A stretch of 52,737 nt of DNA from Halorubrum tebenquichense DSM 14210 (GTDB lineage: Archaea; Halobacteriota; Halobacteria; Halobacteriales; Haloferacaceae), in assembly GCF_000337415.1 (NCBI RefSeq), contig NZ_AOJD01000075.1, positions 29,691 through 82,427 of the forward strand, in the 5' to 3' direction. Made by a program: the position numbers and the translations under genes. This document shows, piece after piece, positions 15,824 through 24,816 of this stretch (its first letter is position 1; the number at the start of each line of letters is the position of its first letter). Below the pieces are notes generated by a model. The model was not told the origin of the DNA. It saw nothing but the letters and a program-made list of their open reading frames with translations, and did no database searches.

Positions 15824-17170
15824 GTGATACGGAGGGTCCGACGCGAGAGTGTCTTCGCCGCGGTGGCCGCCCTCGCGGCCCTCGCACCGACGCTCGGCGA
15901 CGCCGCCGCGGTGCCCTTCTTCGCCGTCGCCGGGGCCGCCTTCTTCGGCGTCCGCGACGGCGAACTGTTCGAGACGCTCGCCCTCCCGGGCGACCGCGAG
16001 GAAGAACGCCTCTACGGGCTCGTCTCCTTCGCGCTCGCCGGCGGAGGGCTCGCCCTCTTCGCGTCGCTGCCGCGCGCGTTCGGGCGCGTCCCGCTTCCGT
16101 ACGAGGCGTTCGCGGCCGCGACGCTCGCAGTCGCCGCCGGCCGCCTCGGCCGGACGCTCCTCTCCCGCGAGACGAGCGACGAGTTCACGCTCGTCGCCGG
16201 CTACGTCGCCGCCGGGACGGCCGCCGCCCTCGCTGGGCAGGTCGCGGTCCGCCTCCAGACCGGCGCGCCGGTCGACGGCGCGACGGTCCCGCTCTTGACG
16301 TTCCTCGCGGCGGCGGCCGCGCTGACGGCCGCGCTCGTCCGCTCGTTGGTGTTCTCGCGGGACGCCCACATCACCAGCGTCCTCGTCGCGTTCGCGACGT
16401 GGGGGTTCCTCGCCTTAGAGCCGACCGTGGGCGCGCCGCTCATCGCCGTCGGCCTCGCGGTGACGGGCGCGCTCGGCTACGTCTCGTTCGCCATCGGCAC
16501 CGCCTCGGTGGCCGGGATGCTCACGGGCGTCGTCTCGGCGCTGCTCGCGGTCGTCCTCGGCGGCGTCGGCTGGTTCCTCACGCTCATGTCCTTCTACGCG
16601 ATCGGCGGGCTGGCCTCGAAGTACCGGTTCGACGAGAAGGCGGAGCGCGGGGTCGCACAGGAGAACGAGGGCGCGCGCGGCACCGGCAACGTGCTGGCGA
16701 ACTCCGCGGTCGCGCTCGCGGCGGTCGTCGGCTACGCGGCCGCGCCCCACCTCGCGCTCCCGGCCGCGCCGCTCGGCTTCCTGTTCGCCGGCGCGACGGC
16801 GACCGCGATGGCCGACACCCTCTCGTCTGAGATCGGCGGCCTCTTCGACGGGCCGCGGCTGGTGACGACGCTCCGGCGCGTCGAGCCCGGCACCGACGGC
16901 GCGATCACCTGGCAGGGCGAACTGGCCGGGCTCGTCGGCGCGCTGCTCGTCGGCGCGCTCGCCGCCGTCGGGGCTCCCCTCTTCGACCCGGTCGTCTCGG
17001 GGGGCGTCGCCGCAGCCGGGGCCGTCGTCGCCGCGGGCGTCGCCGGGATGACCGTCGACAGCCTCCTCGGGGCCCTGATCGAGGGCGACCGGGTCGGCAA
17101 CCAGGCCGTGAACTTCCTCGCGACGCTCGCCGGCGGGGCCGTCGCCGTCGCGCTCTGGGCGGTGGTGTGA
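15824..17170 (+). CDS. DUF92-family integral membrane protein
   Basis: A 448-residue polytopic membrane protein with about ten or more segments. The conserved C-terminal core of DUF92 is visible: KYRFDEKAERGVAQ, GNVLANSAVALAA, ATATAMADTLSSEIG and GNQAVNFLATL. Plant relatives act in phytyl-phosphate salvage (VTE6); an archaeal role in prenyl-phosphate metabolism would be inference. The N-terminal 200 residues are extra membrane helices. The start is a GTG. The next gene begins 1 base after its stop, indicating an operon. Confidence 0.85.
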   Translation: MIRRVRRESVFAAVAALAALAPTLGDAAAVPFFAVAGAAFFGVRDGELFETLALPGDREEERLYGLVSFALAGGGLALFASLPRAFGRVPLPYEAFAAATLAVAAGRLGRTLLSRETSDEFTLVAGYVAAGTAAALAGQVAVRLQTGAPVDGATVPLLTFLAAAAALTAALVRSLVFSRDAHITSVLVAFATWGFLALEPTVGAPLIAVGLAVTGALGYVSFAIGTASVAGMLTGVVSALLAVVLGGVGWFLTLMSFYAIGGLASKYRFDEKAERGVAQENEGARGTGNVLANSAVALAAVVGYAAAPHLALPAAPLGFLFAGATATAMADTLSSEIGGLFDGPRLVTTLRRVEPGTDGAITWQGELAGLVGALLVGALAAVGAPLFDPVVSGGVAAAGAVVAAGVAGMTVDSLLGALIEGDRVGNQAVNFLATLAGGAVAVALWAVV

Positions 17171-17171
17171 G

Positions 17172-17636
17172 ATGGCGGGCGACGACGCAGACCCCGACTC
17201 CGGACCCGACGAGCCCGACCCCCGAGTCCGCCCCGGTCGTCCCGGCGACGCCGACCGGATCCGCGAGCTCCAGTCGTACCTCCGGCAGCCGAGCCCGGAC
17301 CTCTTGGAGTACGGGCTCGCGGTGGGGGCCGCCCGCGTGAGCGTCGCGGACCGCCGCGTCGTCGGCTACCTGCTCCCGGTCGACGGGCCGAACCGCCGCG
17401 GCGTCCACCTCGCGGAACTCGTCGTCGCGCCCGCGTTCAGGCGCGAGGGGCGGGGGCGCGCGCTGCTCCGCGCGGCGATCGCCGACGCCGACGGCCCGGT
17501 GACGCTCCAGGCCCACCCCGACAACGACGCCGCGCTCGCGCTGTACGAGTCGCTCGGCTTCGAGGTCGTCGAGCGGCGACCGGACGCGTACGCCGACGGC
17601 GACGCGCTCGTGTTACGACGGGACCCGGACACGTAG
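17172..17636 (+). CDS. GNAT-family N-acetyltransferase
   Basis: A 154-residue protein. The acetyl-CoA binding motif appears as LVVAPAFRREGRGRALLRAAI (key R-x-x-G-x-G/A at about 89-94), and ALYESLGFEVVERR is the characteristic C-terminal motif B. The N-terminal 20 residues are an acidic tail. Coupled with the DUF92 gene; substrate unknown. Confidence 0.88.
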   Translation: MAGDDADPDSGPDEPDPRVRPGRPGDADRIRELQSYLRQPSPDLLEYGLAVGAARVSVADRRVVGYLLPVDGPNRRGVHLAELVVAPAFRREGRGRALLRAAIADADGPVTLQAHPDNDAALALYESLGFEVVERRPDAYADGDALVLRRDPDT

Positions 17637-17723
17637 CGGTCGCGGGGCGGCCCGCCGTCGATGCGTTCCCGACCGGTGGCCGCAGACACAAGGACTATTC
17701 GAGCGCCACGCCTCCGGACAGCC

Positions 17724-18107
17724 ATGAGTGACGCCGACGCGGAGGCCGAGCCGATCGACGTCGACTTCGGCGAGGACGGGCTGGTGCCGGCGGTCGCGCA
17801 GGACGCCGACTCCGGCGAAGTGCTAATGTTGGCGTACGTCTCGCCCGAGGCGCTCGAACGCACCCGCGAGACCGGCGAGGCCCACTACTACTCCCGGTCC
17901 CGCGAGGAGCTGTGGCACAAGGGCGGCTCGTCTGGCCACACCCAGTCGGTCCGGGAGGTCCGGGTGGACTGCGACGCCGACACCCTGCTGTACCTCGTCG
18001 AGCAGGAAGGCGGGGCCTGCCACACCGGCCACCGCTCGTGTTTCCACCGGACGATAGACGGCGAGAACGTCGGTGAGCGCGTCTTCGACCCGGACGAGGT
18101 GTACTGA
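17724..18107 (+). CDS. hisI: Phosphoribosyl-AMP cyclohydrolase
   Basis: A 127-residue histidine-biosynthesis enzyme that opens the adenine ring of phosphoribosyl-AMP. [13 protein letters not shown] and the zinc/magnesium-site motifs VDCDADTLL and [11 protein letters not shown] are all present, so three Cys and the Asp cluster are intact. It is the stand-alone form without a HisE domain. The ATG at 17724 is preceded by a short spacer; an upstream in-frame ATG would only add arginine-rich residues unlike the family. The next gene starts three bases after the stop. Confidence 0.95.
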   Translation: MSDADAEAEPIDVDFGEDGLVPAVAQDADSGEVLMLAYVSPEALERTRETGEAHYYSRSREELWHKGGSSGHTQSVREVRVDCDADTLLYLVEQEGGACHTGHRSCFHRTIDGENVGERVFDPDEVY

Positions 18108-18110
18108 CCG

Positions 18111-19304
18111 ATGGCGGACGGGGACGGCGGGACGGGGAGCGCCCGGGCCGCCCGCGGCGACGCCGAGAGCGACGCCGACGACCCCGTCGCCGAGGCGGGG
18201 GAGGCGGCCGCGCGGCTCCGCGAGCGCTACGACGAGCTCCGGCGGGTCGAATCGCGGATCGACGGGTACGGCCGAGACCGGGTCGAGGCCGCCGCGGACG
18301 CCTACCGGCTGGCGCACCGCGTCCTCGACCGCTACGAGGAGGACGCGGTCGGCTCCGGCGACTTCGAGTCGTACGTCCGGTTCCGCGGCGAGTTCGGCGA
18401 GGCGGTCGACGTCGGCGACGAGGTCCCCGCCGGCGACGCCTTCGAGGCGGCCGACGAGGCGGTGGACAAGCGCCGGCTCTCCGAGGGGGACATCGCCGCC
18501 GCCCGCGAGGCGCTGGAGCCGGCCGGCGAGTTCGTCGACCTCCTGGAGGCGTACGACGACGCGGTCGACGACTACCGGGCGGCCCGGAAGGCGGCCCGCG
18601 AGGCCCGCAAGCGACTGGAGGCGCGGCTCGACGGGCTCCGCGAGGTGGCCGAGATGGCCGACGCCGACCTCGACGCCGACCTCTCTCGCCTCCGCGGCCC
18701 GATCGAGGCGTACGACGAGGCGGTCCGGGAGGCGTTCCGCGAGTTCTTCAAGTCGGCGTCCGCCCGGGAGGTGTTCGAGTTCCTCGACCGCGCCGACGGG
18801 ACGCCGTTCGTCGACGTCGACGTGCCGCCGACGGACCTCGCGGAGTACGTCGAGACGCACGCGGCCGGCGAGGAGCCGCCGGCGACCCTGCTGGAGTACG
18901 CCGACTACACGAACTCGAAGCTCGAACACTACGTCGACGACCCGGGCGCGCTGCGGACCGCGGTCGCGGTCCACCGGACCTACCTCGAACGGCTCGACGG
19001 CGAGCCGCTGACGCTCGACTGGCCGCCGAAGCCGGGCGACGAGCTCGCCTACGAGATCGATGAGCTGGTCCCGCTCGTCGGGCGGATCGCCGACGACGAG
19101 GTCGTCGCGACGCTGCGCGAGGTGCGGGAACTCGCGCGGAGCGACGGGTACGAGCGGCTCCGGCGCGCGGCCGAGGTCCGCCACGCGCTCGACGACCCCG
19201 ATCTGGCCCTGATCGAGCGCGGCGAGGCCGACGAGCGGGTCGTGACCGCCGAGGAGACGCGCTCCGTCGTCGACGACGTGCTGGCGGAGACGGAGCGGGA
19301 CTGA
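18111..19304 (+). CDS. Conserved helical/coiled-coil haloarchaeal protein
   Basis: A 397-residue, highly charged soluble protein. Residues 25-75 (AAARLRERYDELRRVE) and 135-215 (REARKRLEARLDGLR) are long predicted helices with heptad character. The C-terminal third contains LDWPPKPGDELAYEIDELVP. I find no catalytic motif. It follows hisI after three bases, so it is probably co-transcribed, but a metabolic link to histidine is not implied by its sequence. Confidence 0.75.
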   Translation: MADGDGGTGSARAARGDAESDADDPVAEAGEAAARLRERYDELRRVESRIDGYGRDRVEAAADAYRLAHRVLDRYEEDAVGSGDFESYVRFRGEFGEAVDVGDEVPAGDAFEAADEAVDKRRLSEGDIAAAREALEPAGEFVDLLEAYDDAVDDYRAARKAAREARKRLEARLDGLREVAEMADADLDADLSRLRGPIEAYDEAVREAFREFFKSASAREVFEFLDRADGTPFVDVDVPPTDLAEYVETHAAGEEPPATLLEYADYTNSKLEHYVDDPGALRTAVAVHRTYLERLDGEPLTLDWPPKPGDELAYEIDELVPLVGRIADDEVVATLREVRELARSDGYERLRRAAEVRHALDDPDLALIERGEADERVVTAEETRSVVDDVLAETERD

Positions 19305-19378
19305 GCCGGACGGGACCCGTCGCCCGGGGCAGAGCGGGGCGGGGCCGGCCGGCGCGGCCTCGCCGGGGCAGAGTGCGG

Positions 19379-19387
19379 ATTTTTAAG
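19379..19387 (+). promoter_or_regulatory. TATA-like box for the 132-residue protein
   Basis: atttttaag lies about 24-32 bases before the ATG at 19411, suggesting a leaderless transcript separate from the upstream operon. Confidence 0.55.
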
Positions 19388-19410
19388 CCCCGTCGCGGCC
19401 GAGCGGAGGT

Positions 19411-19809
19411 ATGACCCGATTCGACGCCGCGACCGAGGACGAGCGGCTGAAGCTGTTCGCCGACGCCGCGGCCGCGCACCGCGCGCGCTCCGGCGACGTG
19501 ATGACCGTCGACGTCGACCCCGACAGCGACGACACCGAGGGCGGCGAGGTCCCCCCGTGGATCCAGCTCGCGGGCACGGAGCTGATACTTGACTGTACCG
19601 ACGAGGAGCTCGAACGCCTGAAGGACCTGCTCGGGGAGTTCCCCGAGTTCCGAATCGACGAACTGGTCAGCCCCGAGGAGGCCGAGGGGACCAACGCCGT
19701 CGTCACCGCGCGGTCGGACGCGAACCGCGTCGCGGGGTTCATGGAGCGCGCCTTCCGCGAGGTGTACGAGCTCGACGAGGCGTACAAGGCGTGGGTGACC
19801 GCGGTCTGA
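19411..19809 (+). CDS. Conserved haloarchaeal protein, unknown function
   Basis: A 132-residue acidic protein. It starts with a helix (DERLKLFADAAAAHRAR), has a central segment WIQLAGTELILDCTDEELERL, and ends with MERAFREVYELDEAYKAWV. The alternating helix/strand pattern suggests a compact single domain. It has its own promoter-like element. No motif points to activity. Confidence 0.7.
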   Translation: MTRFDAATEDERLKLFADAAAAHRARSGDVMTVDVDPDSDDTEGGEVPPWIQLAGTELILDCTDEELERLKDLLGEFPEFRIDELVSPEEAEGTNAVVTARSDANRVAGFMERAFREVYELDEAYKAWVTAV

Positions 19810-19840
19810 GAGCGGTCCCGACGACCGCCCCGCCCGACGG

Positions 19841-20008
19841 TCACTTCGCGAAGTAGCTGGTGAAAAAGCCCGAGAGGAAGGAGCTGACGGCGACCGCGAC
19901 GAGGAGGTCTGTCGTGTCGTGGTCCCCGTCGCCGGCCGCGAGCCAGGTGACTGCGACGCCGATGCCGAGCGATATCACGCCGTTCGCGGTGTCTGCTTTG
20001 AGACCCAT
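19841..20008 (-). CDS. Small membrane protein (55 residues)
   Basis: The protein reads MGLKADTANGVISLG, then a membrane segment to residue 24 (VAVTWLAAG), a polar Asp/His turn (GDHDTTD) and a second membrane segment LLVAVAVSSFLSGFF, ending in YFAK. A TATA-like ATTTTATCC-type element sits at 20029-20037 on the minus strand, at leaderless spacing. Its family is unknown to me; tail-to-tail with the gene ending at 19809. Confidence 0.65.
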   Translation of the reverse strand: MGLKADTANGVISLGIGVAVTWLAAGDGDHDTTDLLVAVAVSSFLSGFFTSYFAK

Positions 20009-20100
20009 GCGTTCCGTTGGCGGCGGACGGATAAAACCGATGTGGCGCTCTCGACCCCGGTCCGGTCGGCGGTCGGCCGCGGCGGCCGCGCTCGCCGGAG

Positions 20101-20652
20101 TCAGTGGAAGCCGCGGTCGACGTCGTCCTCGTCGATCAGGTCGTCGAGCTCCGAGGTGAGCAGCTCCTCGGCCGCCTCGAAGGTGTCCGACAGCTCGTCG
20201 AGCTCGTCGGGCCGGTCGTCGAACTCGTACTCCATCGGGCCGAAGGCGGGCGACTCGACCGCCTCCATCACGTCCTCGAAGAGGTGGTCGGGGTCTGTCG
20301 GCGCTTCGGCGTGGACCCGCAGCGTCTCCGTGAGCCGCGTCGCCATCTCCTCGGCGTGCTCCTCGTCCTCGGGGGCCGACCGAACGGCGAACCGGCCGTC
20401 GCTGTCGGCGTCCGGCAGGAGCGGGTCGAGCTCGTCGTCGACCTTGCGGGCGACGCGCGTCCCGACGCCGCGGAGGTCGCGGGGGTTCTTCGCGTACGTC
20501 TTCAGGTGGTAGAGTCCGACACTCGGGTGGCCGAAGTAGAGGTCCTCGCCGAGCCCCTCGCGGCGGGAGCCGGCGACGGCGCGCCAGCCGTCGGGGTCGG
20601 TCGAGTCGCTCGCGACGTCCGCGAGGATGTCGTCCCAGTCTCGTACGCGCAT
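20101..20652 (-). CDS. Conserved haloarchaeal protein, unknown function
   Basis: A 183-residue soluble acidic protein. The N-terminus MRVRDWDDILADVASD is followed by GLGEDLYFGHPSVGLYHLKTYAKNP (key aromatic-rich stretch at about 35-58) and a helical acidic second half ending in DDVDRGFH. No known motif is evident. It follows the acyl-CoA dehydrogenase gene by about 50 bases on the same strand and could share its transcript. Confidence 0.7.
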   Translation of the reverse strand: MRVRDWDDILADVASDSTDPDGWRAVAGSRREGLGEDLYFGHPSVGLYHLKTYAKNPRDLRGVGTRVARKVDDELDPLLPDADSDGRFAVRSAPEDEEHAEEMATRLTETLRVHAEAPTDPDHLFEDVMEAVESPAFGPMEYEFDDRPDELDELSDTFEAAEELLTSELDDLIDEDDVDRGFH

Positions 20653-20704
20653 GTCGGTCGACGTGTCGGCCGCGCGAGCGCAAGAGCGTGTCGGTGGCGG
20701 CCGC

Positions 20705-21865
20705 TTACTGGTACGCCTGCATCCCGGTGAGGTCCTCGCCGAGGATCAGCGTGTGGATGTCGTGGGTGCCCTCGTAGGTGTACACCGTCTCCATGTTCGC
20801 CATGTGGCGCATCGGCGAGTAGTCGGCGGTGATCCCGTTGCCGCCGAGCATCTCGCGGGCGATCCGCGACTGGTCGCGGGCGGTCCGGACGTTGTTCCGC
20901 TTGGCCATCGAGACGTGCTGCGGCCGCATCTCGCCCGCCTCCTTCAGGTCGGCGAGCCGGTGGGCGAGCAGCTGCGCGAGCGTGATCTGCGTCGCCATCT
21001 CCGCGAGCTTCTCCTGTTGCAGCTGGAAGCCGCCGATCGGCTTGCCGAACTGCTCGCGGTCGGTGGCGTACTCGCGGGCGACCTCGAAGCAGTCCGCGGC
21101 CGCGCCGACCGCGCCCCACGCGATGCCGTAGCGGGCCTGCGTGAGACACGACAGCGGCCCCTTCATCCCGGAGACTCCGGGGAGGCGGTTCTCGGCCGGG
21201 ACGCGGACGTTCTGGAGGCTGATCTCGCCCGTGATCGACGCCCGGAGGCTGAGCTTCTCGTCGATCTTGTTCGTCGTGACGCCGTCGCGGTCGGTCTCGA
21301 CGAGGAACCCGCGGACGGGCGTCCCCTCCTCGCCGTGGTCTTTCGCCCACACGACCGCGACGTCGGCGATGGGGGAGTTCGTGATCCACGTCTTCGAGCC
21401 GTTCAGGACGTACTTGTCGCCGTCCGGCTCGGCCATCGTCTCCATCGCCGAGGGGTTCGACCCGTGTTCCGGCTCGGTGAGCCCGAAGCAGCCGACCGCC
21501 TCGCCCGCGCCGAGCCGCGGCAGCCACTCCTCCTTCTGCTCGTCGCTACCGAACGCGTGGATCGGGTACATCACCAGCGCGCCCTGGACGCTCGCCATCG
21601 AGCGGAGCCCGGAGTCGCACGCCTCCAGTTCCCGCATCAACAGGCCGTACGCCCGCTCGCTCACGTCAGGCAGGCCGTAGCCGTCGAGGTTCGGCGCGTA
21701 GAATCCCATCTCGCCCATCTTCGGGACGAGCTCCGTCGGGAACGTGCCGTCGATCCAGTGGTCCCCCATGTCCGGCACCTCGCCGTCGATGAACGAGCGG
21801 GCGGAGTCGACGAGGAGGCGCTCCTCCTCGGACAGGGTCGACTCCATGTCGAAGTAATCTAGCAT
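20705..21865 (-). CDS. Acyl-CoA dehydrogenase, glutaryl-CoA dehydrogenase-like
   Basis: A 386-residue flavoenzyme of normal family length. CFGLTEPEHGSNPSAM and the FAD-binding segments are present, and the catalytic base is Glu365 in TYEGTHDIHTLILG, the position and motif used by glutaryl-CoA dehydrogenases (isovaleryl-type enzymes differ). The decarboxylase-associated substrate Arg cannot be verified here. A TATA-like box 22-31 bases upstream suggests a leaderless mRNA. It is head-to-tail with the sugar-acid dehydratase gene upstream, but has its own promoter. Confidence 0.9.
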   Translation of the reverse strand: MLDYFDMESTLSEEERLLVDSARSFIDGEVPDMGDHWIDGTFPTELVPKMGEMGFYAPNLDGYGLPDVSERAYGLLMRELEACDSGLRSMASVQGALVMYPIHAFGSDEQKEEWLPRLGAGEAVGCFGLTEPEHGSNPSAMETMAEPDGDKYVLNGSKTWITNSPIADVAVVWAKDHGEEGTPVRGFLVETDRDGVTTNKIDEKLSLRASITGEISLQNVRVPAENRLPGVSGMKGPLSCLTQARYGIAWGAVGAAADCFEVAREYATDREQFGKPIGGFQLQQEKLAEMATQITLAQLLAHRLADLKEAGEMRPQHVSMAKRNNVRTARDQSRIAREMLGGNGITADYSPMRHMANMETVYTYEGTHDIHTLILGEDLTGMQAYQ

Positions 21866-21886
21866 ACCAACGCTTGCGTTGCCAAG

Positions 21887-21896
21887 GATAAATAAG
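21887..21896 (-). promoter_or_regulatory. TATA-like box for the acyl-CoA dehydrogenase
   Basis: Minus-strand TTATTTATCC lies 22-31 bases before the ATG at 21865, with further AT-rich sequence just upstream. Confidence 0.6.
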
Positions 21897-21915
21897 TATA
21901 TTCCCGCCTGAGCGC

Positions 21916-23133
21916 TCAGAACCCGTCGGTCCCGCCGAGGCGGTGCTCTTCGACGACATCCATGTCAAGTTCGATGCCGAGGCCGGGCGTCTCCGGCACG
22001 GCGATGCGACCGTCCTCGATCAGGGGCTCGTCGCGCGCCAGCAGGTCATCCCACCAGTCGACCTCCAGCGCGTGGTACTCCAGCAGGTCGAAGTTCGGCG
22101 TGGCGGCACCGAGGTGGACGCAGGCCATCGTCCCGACGGGGCTACAGACGTTGTGCGGGGACATCGGGATGTAGTTCTCCTCGGCGCGGTCGGCGATCCG
22201 CATCGTCTCCGTGAGCCCGCCGACGGTCGCCGGGTCGGGGGTGACCACGTCGACGCCGTGGTCGTAGATCAGGTCCGACAGCTCGAACACGCGGAAGCGG
22301 TTCTCTCCGGTGGCGACCGGGGTCCGCGTCGCGCTCGTCACCTCCTTTTGCGCCGCCATGTTCTCCGGCGGGATCAGGTCCTCCAGCCACATCAGGTCGA
22401 ACTCCTCAAGTTGGTGTGCGAGCCGCTTCGCGCTCTCGACGGAGTAGTCCCAGTGGCAGTCGAAGGCGAGGTCGACGTCGGAGCCGATCTCGTCGCGCAC
22501 GGCCGCGACGATCTCGCGTTTCTCTCGGATCGCGGCGTTCGTCAGCCGCCCGTTGTACGGGTCGTTCTCGTTGTCGGCCGGGAGGTCGAGGTCGAACTTC
22601 AGCGCCGAAAAGCCCATGTCGGTGACCCGAGCCGCCTCCGCGGCGTACGCCTCCGGGGAGTACGCCTCGGCGTCGGCGTAGGCGGTCGCGCCGTCCTCGA
22701 CCGCGTACGCCTCGCCGGCGTGGCAGTCGCAGTAGAGCCGGACCTCGTCGCGGTACTTCGAGCCGAGCAGCTGGTAGACGGGGAGTCCGAGGATCTTCCC
22801 GGCCGCGTCCAGCAGCGCGATCTCGATGCCGGAGGCCGCGGTGACGACCTTCCCGGTCGTGCCGCCGTGGCCCGACATCTCTTGGAGGACGTAGCGGACC
22901 AGCCGCTCGACGTCGAGCGGGTTCTCGCCGACGAGGAACCGGTTCGTGTACTCGACGAGCTCCGGGACGCCGCCGCCGCGGTACGCCTCGCCGATCCCGG
23001 TGACGCCCGCGTCCGTCTCCACCCTGATCAGGTTCCACTCGAAGTTCCCCTCGACGACGCAGGCGTCGAGGCCGGTGATCCGCACGTCTCGGTCCGGGTC
23101 GCGAGTGTCGATCTGGCCCGAGTAGTCTCTCAT
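21916..23133 (-). CDS. Sugar-acid dehydratase of the mandelate racemase/MLE enolase subfamily
   Basis: A 405-residue protein with an N-terminal capping domain and a TIM barrel. Catalytic residues are visible: Lys179 (ALKFDLD), metal ligands Asp225 (FDCHW), Glu251 (WLEDLIPPEN) and Glu277 (ATGENRF), and His327 (SPHNVCSPVG). From memory the overall pattern is close to the xylonate/arabinonate dehydratase of Haloferax pentose breakdown, so removal of water from an aldonic acid to a 2-keto-3-deoxy acid is the likely reaction; the exact sugar is open. Its ATG overlaps the stop of a 48-codon frame upstream. Confidence 0.88.
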   Translation of the reverse strand: MRDYSGQIDTRDPDRDVRITGLDACVVEGNFEWNLIRVETDAGVTGIGEAYRGGGVPELVEYTNRFLVGENPLDVERLVRYVLQEMSGHGGTTGKVVTAASGIEIALLDAAGKILGLPVYQLLGSKYRDEVRLYCDCHAGEAYAVEDGATAYADAEAYSPEAYAAEAARVTDMGFSALKFDLDLPADNENDPYNGRLTNAAIREKREIVAAVRDEIGSDVDLAFDCHWDYSVESAKRLAHQLEEFDLMWLEDLIPPENMAAQKEVTSATRTPVATGENRFRVFELSDLIYDHGVDVVTPDPATVGGLTETMRIADRAEENYIPMSPHNVCSPVGTMACVHLGAATPNFDLLEYHALEVDWWDDLLARDEPLIEDGRIAVPETPGLGIELDMDVVEEHRLGGTDGF

Positions 23134-23276
23134 GGGTGCCTCGATCCCGTGTCGGCGGTCGGTCGGCCGCGAACGTCGGCGGCGCGTCTCTGGTCGGTGA
23201 GCGTCCGGTCGGAGAGGCGGGCGAGCGACCCCGGCGGCGGCTCGGTCGAGGCCGACTCGGTTTCGGTGATCCGCAT
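23130..23276 (-). CDS. Possible 48-residue leader ORF coupled to the dehydratase
   Basis: The frame begins MRITETESASTEPPP and its TGA overlaps the ATG of the dehydratase (ATGA). A TATA-like box at 23302-23312 lies at leaderless spacing before this ATG and not before the dehydratase ATG. So translation may begin here and reach the dehydratase by coupling. The peptide is polar and Arg/Thr-rich, less acidic than its neighbours, and of unknown function. It could simply be an untranslated leader. Confidence 0.4.
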   Translation of the reverse strand: MRITETESASTEPPPGSLARLSDRTLTDQRRAADVRGRPTADTGSRHP

Positions 23277-23301
23277 GCGTGGTGCGGTGTCACACGGATA
23301 C

Positions 23302-23312
23302 AAGTAAACCGC
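23302..23312 (-). promoter_or_regulatory. TATA-like box for the dehydratase transcript
   Basis: Minus-strand TTTACTTGTAT lies 26-36 bases before the ATG at 23276 and about 170 bases before the dehydratase start. It is the only such element on this strand in the divergent intergenic region. Confidence 0.45.
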
Positions 23313-23365
23313 TGTATCGGCAATGCTCCCGGGGGTTCCGTCGGGCCGGGTGGAGCGACCCGCAG

Positions 23366-23374
23366 TTTTTGTAT
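23366..23374 (+). promoter_or_regulatory. TATA-like box for the LarA-like gene
   Basis: tttttgtat lies 21-29 bases before the ATG at 23395, giving a leaderless arrangement divergent from the dehydratase promoter about 55 bases away. Confidence 0.55.
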
Positions 23375-23394
23375 CGTCGCCGCGAGGGGCCCGC

Positions 23395-24714
23395 ATGGAG
23401 TTCCCCGATCGCTCCGCGGTCGACGACCTCATCGATCCGCAGCCGCTCCCCGAGTTCGCACGGGTCCGGTACGAGCCGGAGACGCAGCGGCTCGACGACC
23501 CCGTCGGAGCGGCGCGCGAGGCGGTGGACGCGCTGGATCTGGACGGGCTCGACTCGGGCGCGACCGTCGCCGTCGGCGTCGGCAGCCGCGGGATCGACCG
23601 CGTCGACGAGGTCGCGGCGGCGGTCGTCGAGCGGGTCGCCGAGCGCGGCCTCGACCCGGTGGTGGTGCCCGCGATGGGCAGTCACGGCGGCGCGACCGCC
23701 GAGGGACAGCGGGAGGTGCTGGCGTCGCTCGGGATCACCGAGGCGTCCGTCGGCGCGCCGATCGACGCGCGCATGGCGGCCGCGGAGCTGGCGGCTGTCT
23801 CGGTCGGCGACGCCGACCTCCCGGTGTACTTCTCGGAGGCGGCGCTCGCGGCCGACGCGGTCCTCGTCGTGAACCGCGTGAAGGCCCACACAAACTTCAC
23901 CGGGGCGATAGAGAGCGGGCTCGCGAAGATGACCGTCGTCGGGCTCGGCAAGCAGCGCGGCGCGAAGTCGTTCCACTCGACGGCGATCGCCGAGGGGTAC
24001 GTCGAGGCGCTGACGGCCGCGCTCGACGTCATCGAGCGCGAGACCCCGATCGTCGGCGGGATCGCGCTCGTCGAGAACTTCGAGGAGGAGATCGGACACC
24101 TTGAGGCGGTCCCCGCCGGCTCGTTCCTCGACCGCGAGCCGGAGCTGCTGGAGCGGGCGTACGACGAGATGCCGACGCTGCCCGTCGACGACGTCGACCT
24201 GCTCGTCGTCGACGAGATCGGCAAGGAGATCTCGGGCGCGGGCATGGACACGAACGTCATCGGCCGCTACCGCGTGCTCAACGCGCCCGACCCGGAGACA
24301 CCCGACGTCGACATCATCTACGTGCGGGGGCTCACGGACGCCACGAAGGGGAACGGGAACGGGATCGGGCTCGCAGACCTCACCCGGCGGGCGGCCGTCG
24401 GCGACCTCGACCTGACGAAGACATACGCGAACGCGCTCACCAGCGGGTCGCTCGCGAAGTCGAAGCTCCCCGTCGTGGCACCCGACGACGAGTTCGCGCT
24501 CCGGACGGCGCTGGCCGCGCTCGGGGGGTACGACCCCGAGACGGTGCGGGTCGTCTGGATCTGCAACACGCAGGACCTCGGGGAGTTCCTGGTCTCGGAC
24601 GCCGTGGTCGAGGACCTCCCGGCGGCGGCGAGGGTGGTCGGCCGCGAGGCGGTGACGTTCGAGGGCGGGACCGCGGCGCTCGACGAGCCGATCGGCGGCG
24701 GACCGGAGCCCTGA
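23395..24714 (+). CDS. LarA-like protein (nickel-dependent 2-hydroxyacid racemase/epimerase superfamily)
   Basis: A 439-residue protein. PAMGSHGGATAEGQ at about 92-105, NRVKAHTNFTGAIESG near 158-173 and VGLGKQRGAKSFHS near 180-194 supply the His and Lys positions of the LarA/DUF2088 family, whose studied members use a nickel pincer cofactor to invert 2-hydroxy acids. Family members include lactate and malate racemases and a gluconate 2-epimerase. Set between a sugar-acid dehydratase and an SDR/FAH pair, a sugar-acid epimerase is a reasonable guess. The cofactor-making larBCE genes are not in the window. Longer upstream starts are excluded by the promoter. Confidence 0.75.
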   Translation: MEFPDRSAVDDLIDPQPLPEFARVRYEPETQRLDDPVGAAREAVDALDLDGLDSGATVAVGVGSRGIDRVDEVAAAVVERVAERGLDPVVVPAMGSHGGATAEGQREVLASLGITEASVGAPIDARMAAAELAAVSVGDADLPVYFSEAALAADAVLVVNRVKAHTNFTGAIESGLAKMTVVGLGKQRGAKSFHSTAIAEGYVEALTAALDVIERETPIVGGIALVENFEEEIGHLEAVPAGSFLDREPELLERAYDEMPTLPVDDVDLLVVDEIGKEISGAGMDTNVIGRYRVLNAPDPETPDVDIIYVRGLTDATKGNGNGIGLADLTRRAAVGDLDLTKTYANALTSGSLAKSKLPVVAPDDEFALRTALAALGGYDPETVRVVWICNTQDLGEFLVSDAVVEDLPAAARVVGREAVTFEGGTAALDEPIGGGPEP

Positions 24715-24816
24715 GACGCTCGGGGGACCGGTTTCGGACCCCGAACCGGGCTCCACCGGCTCCCGCCGGTTGCCTGCAGGAAAACGTTTTCACGCCGGCC
24801 TCGGGACGGGAGAAAC

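Noticed and set aside
23323-23394. Longer N-terminus of the LarA-like protein
   Set aside because: The promoter-like box at 23366-23374 would fall inside the coding region and the extra residues do not fit the family.
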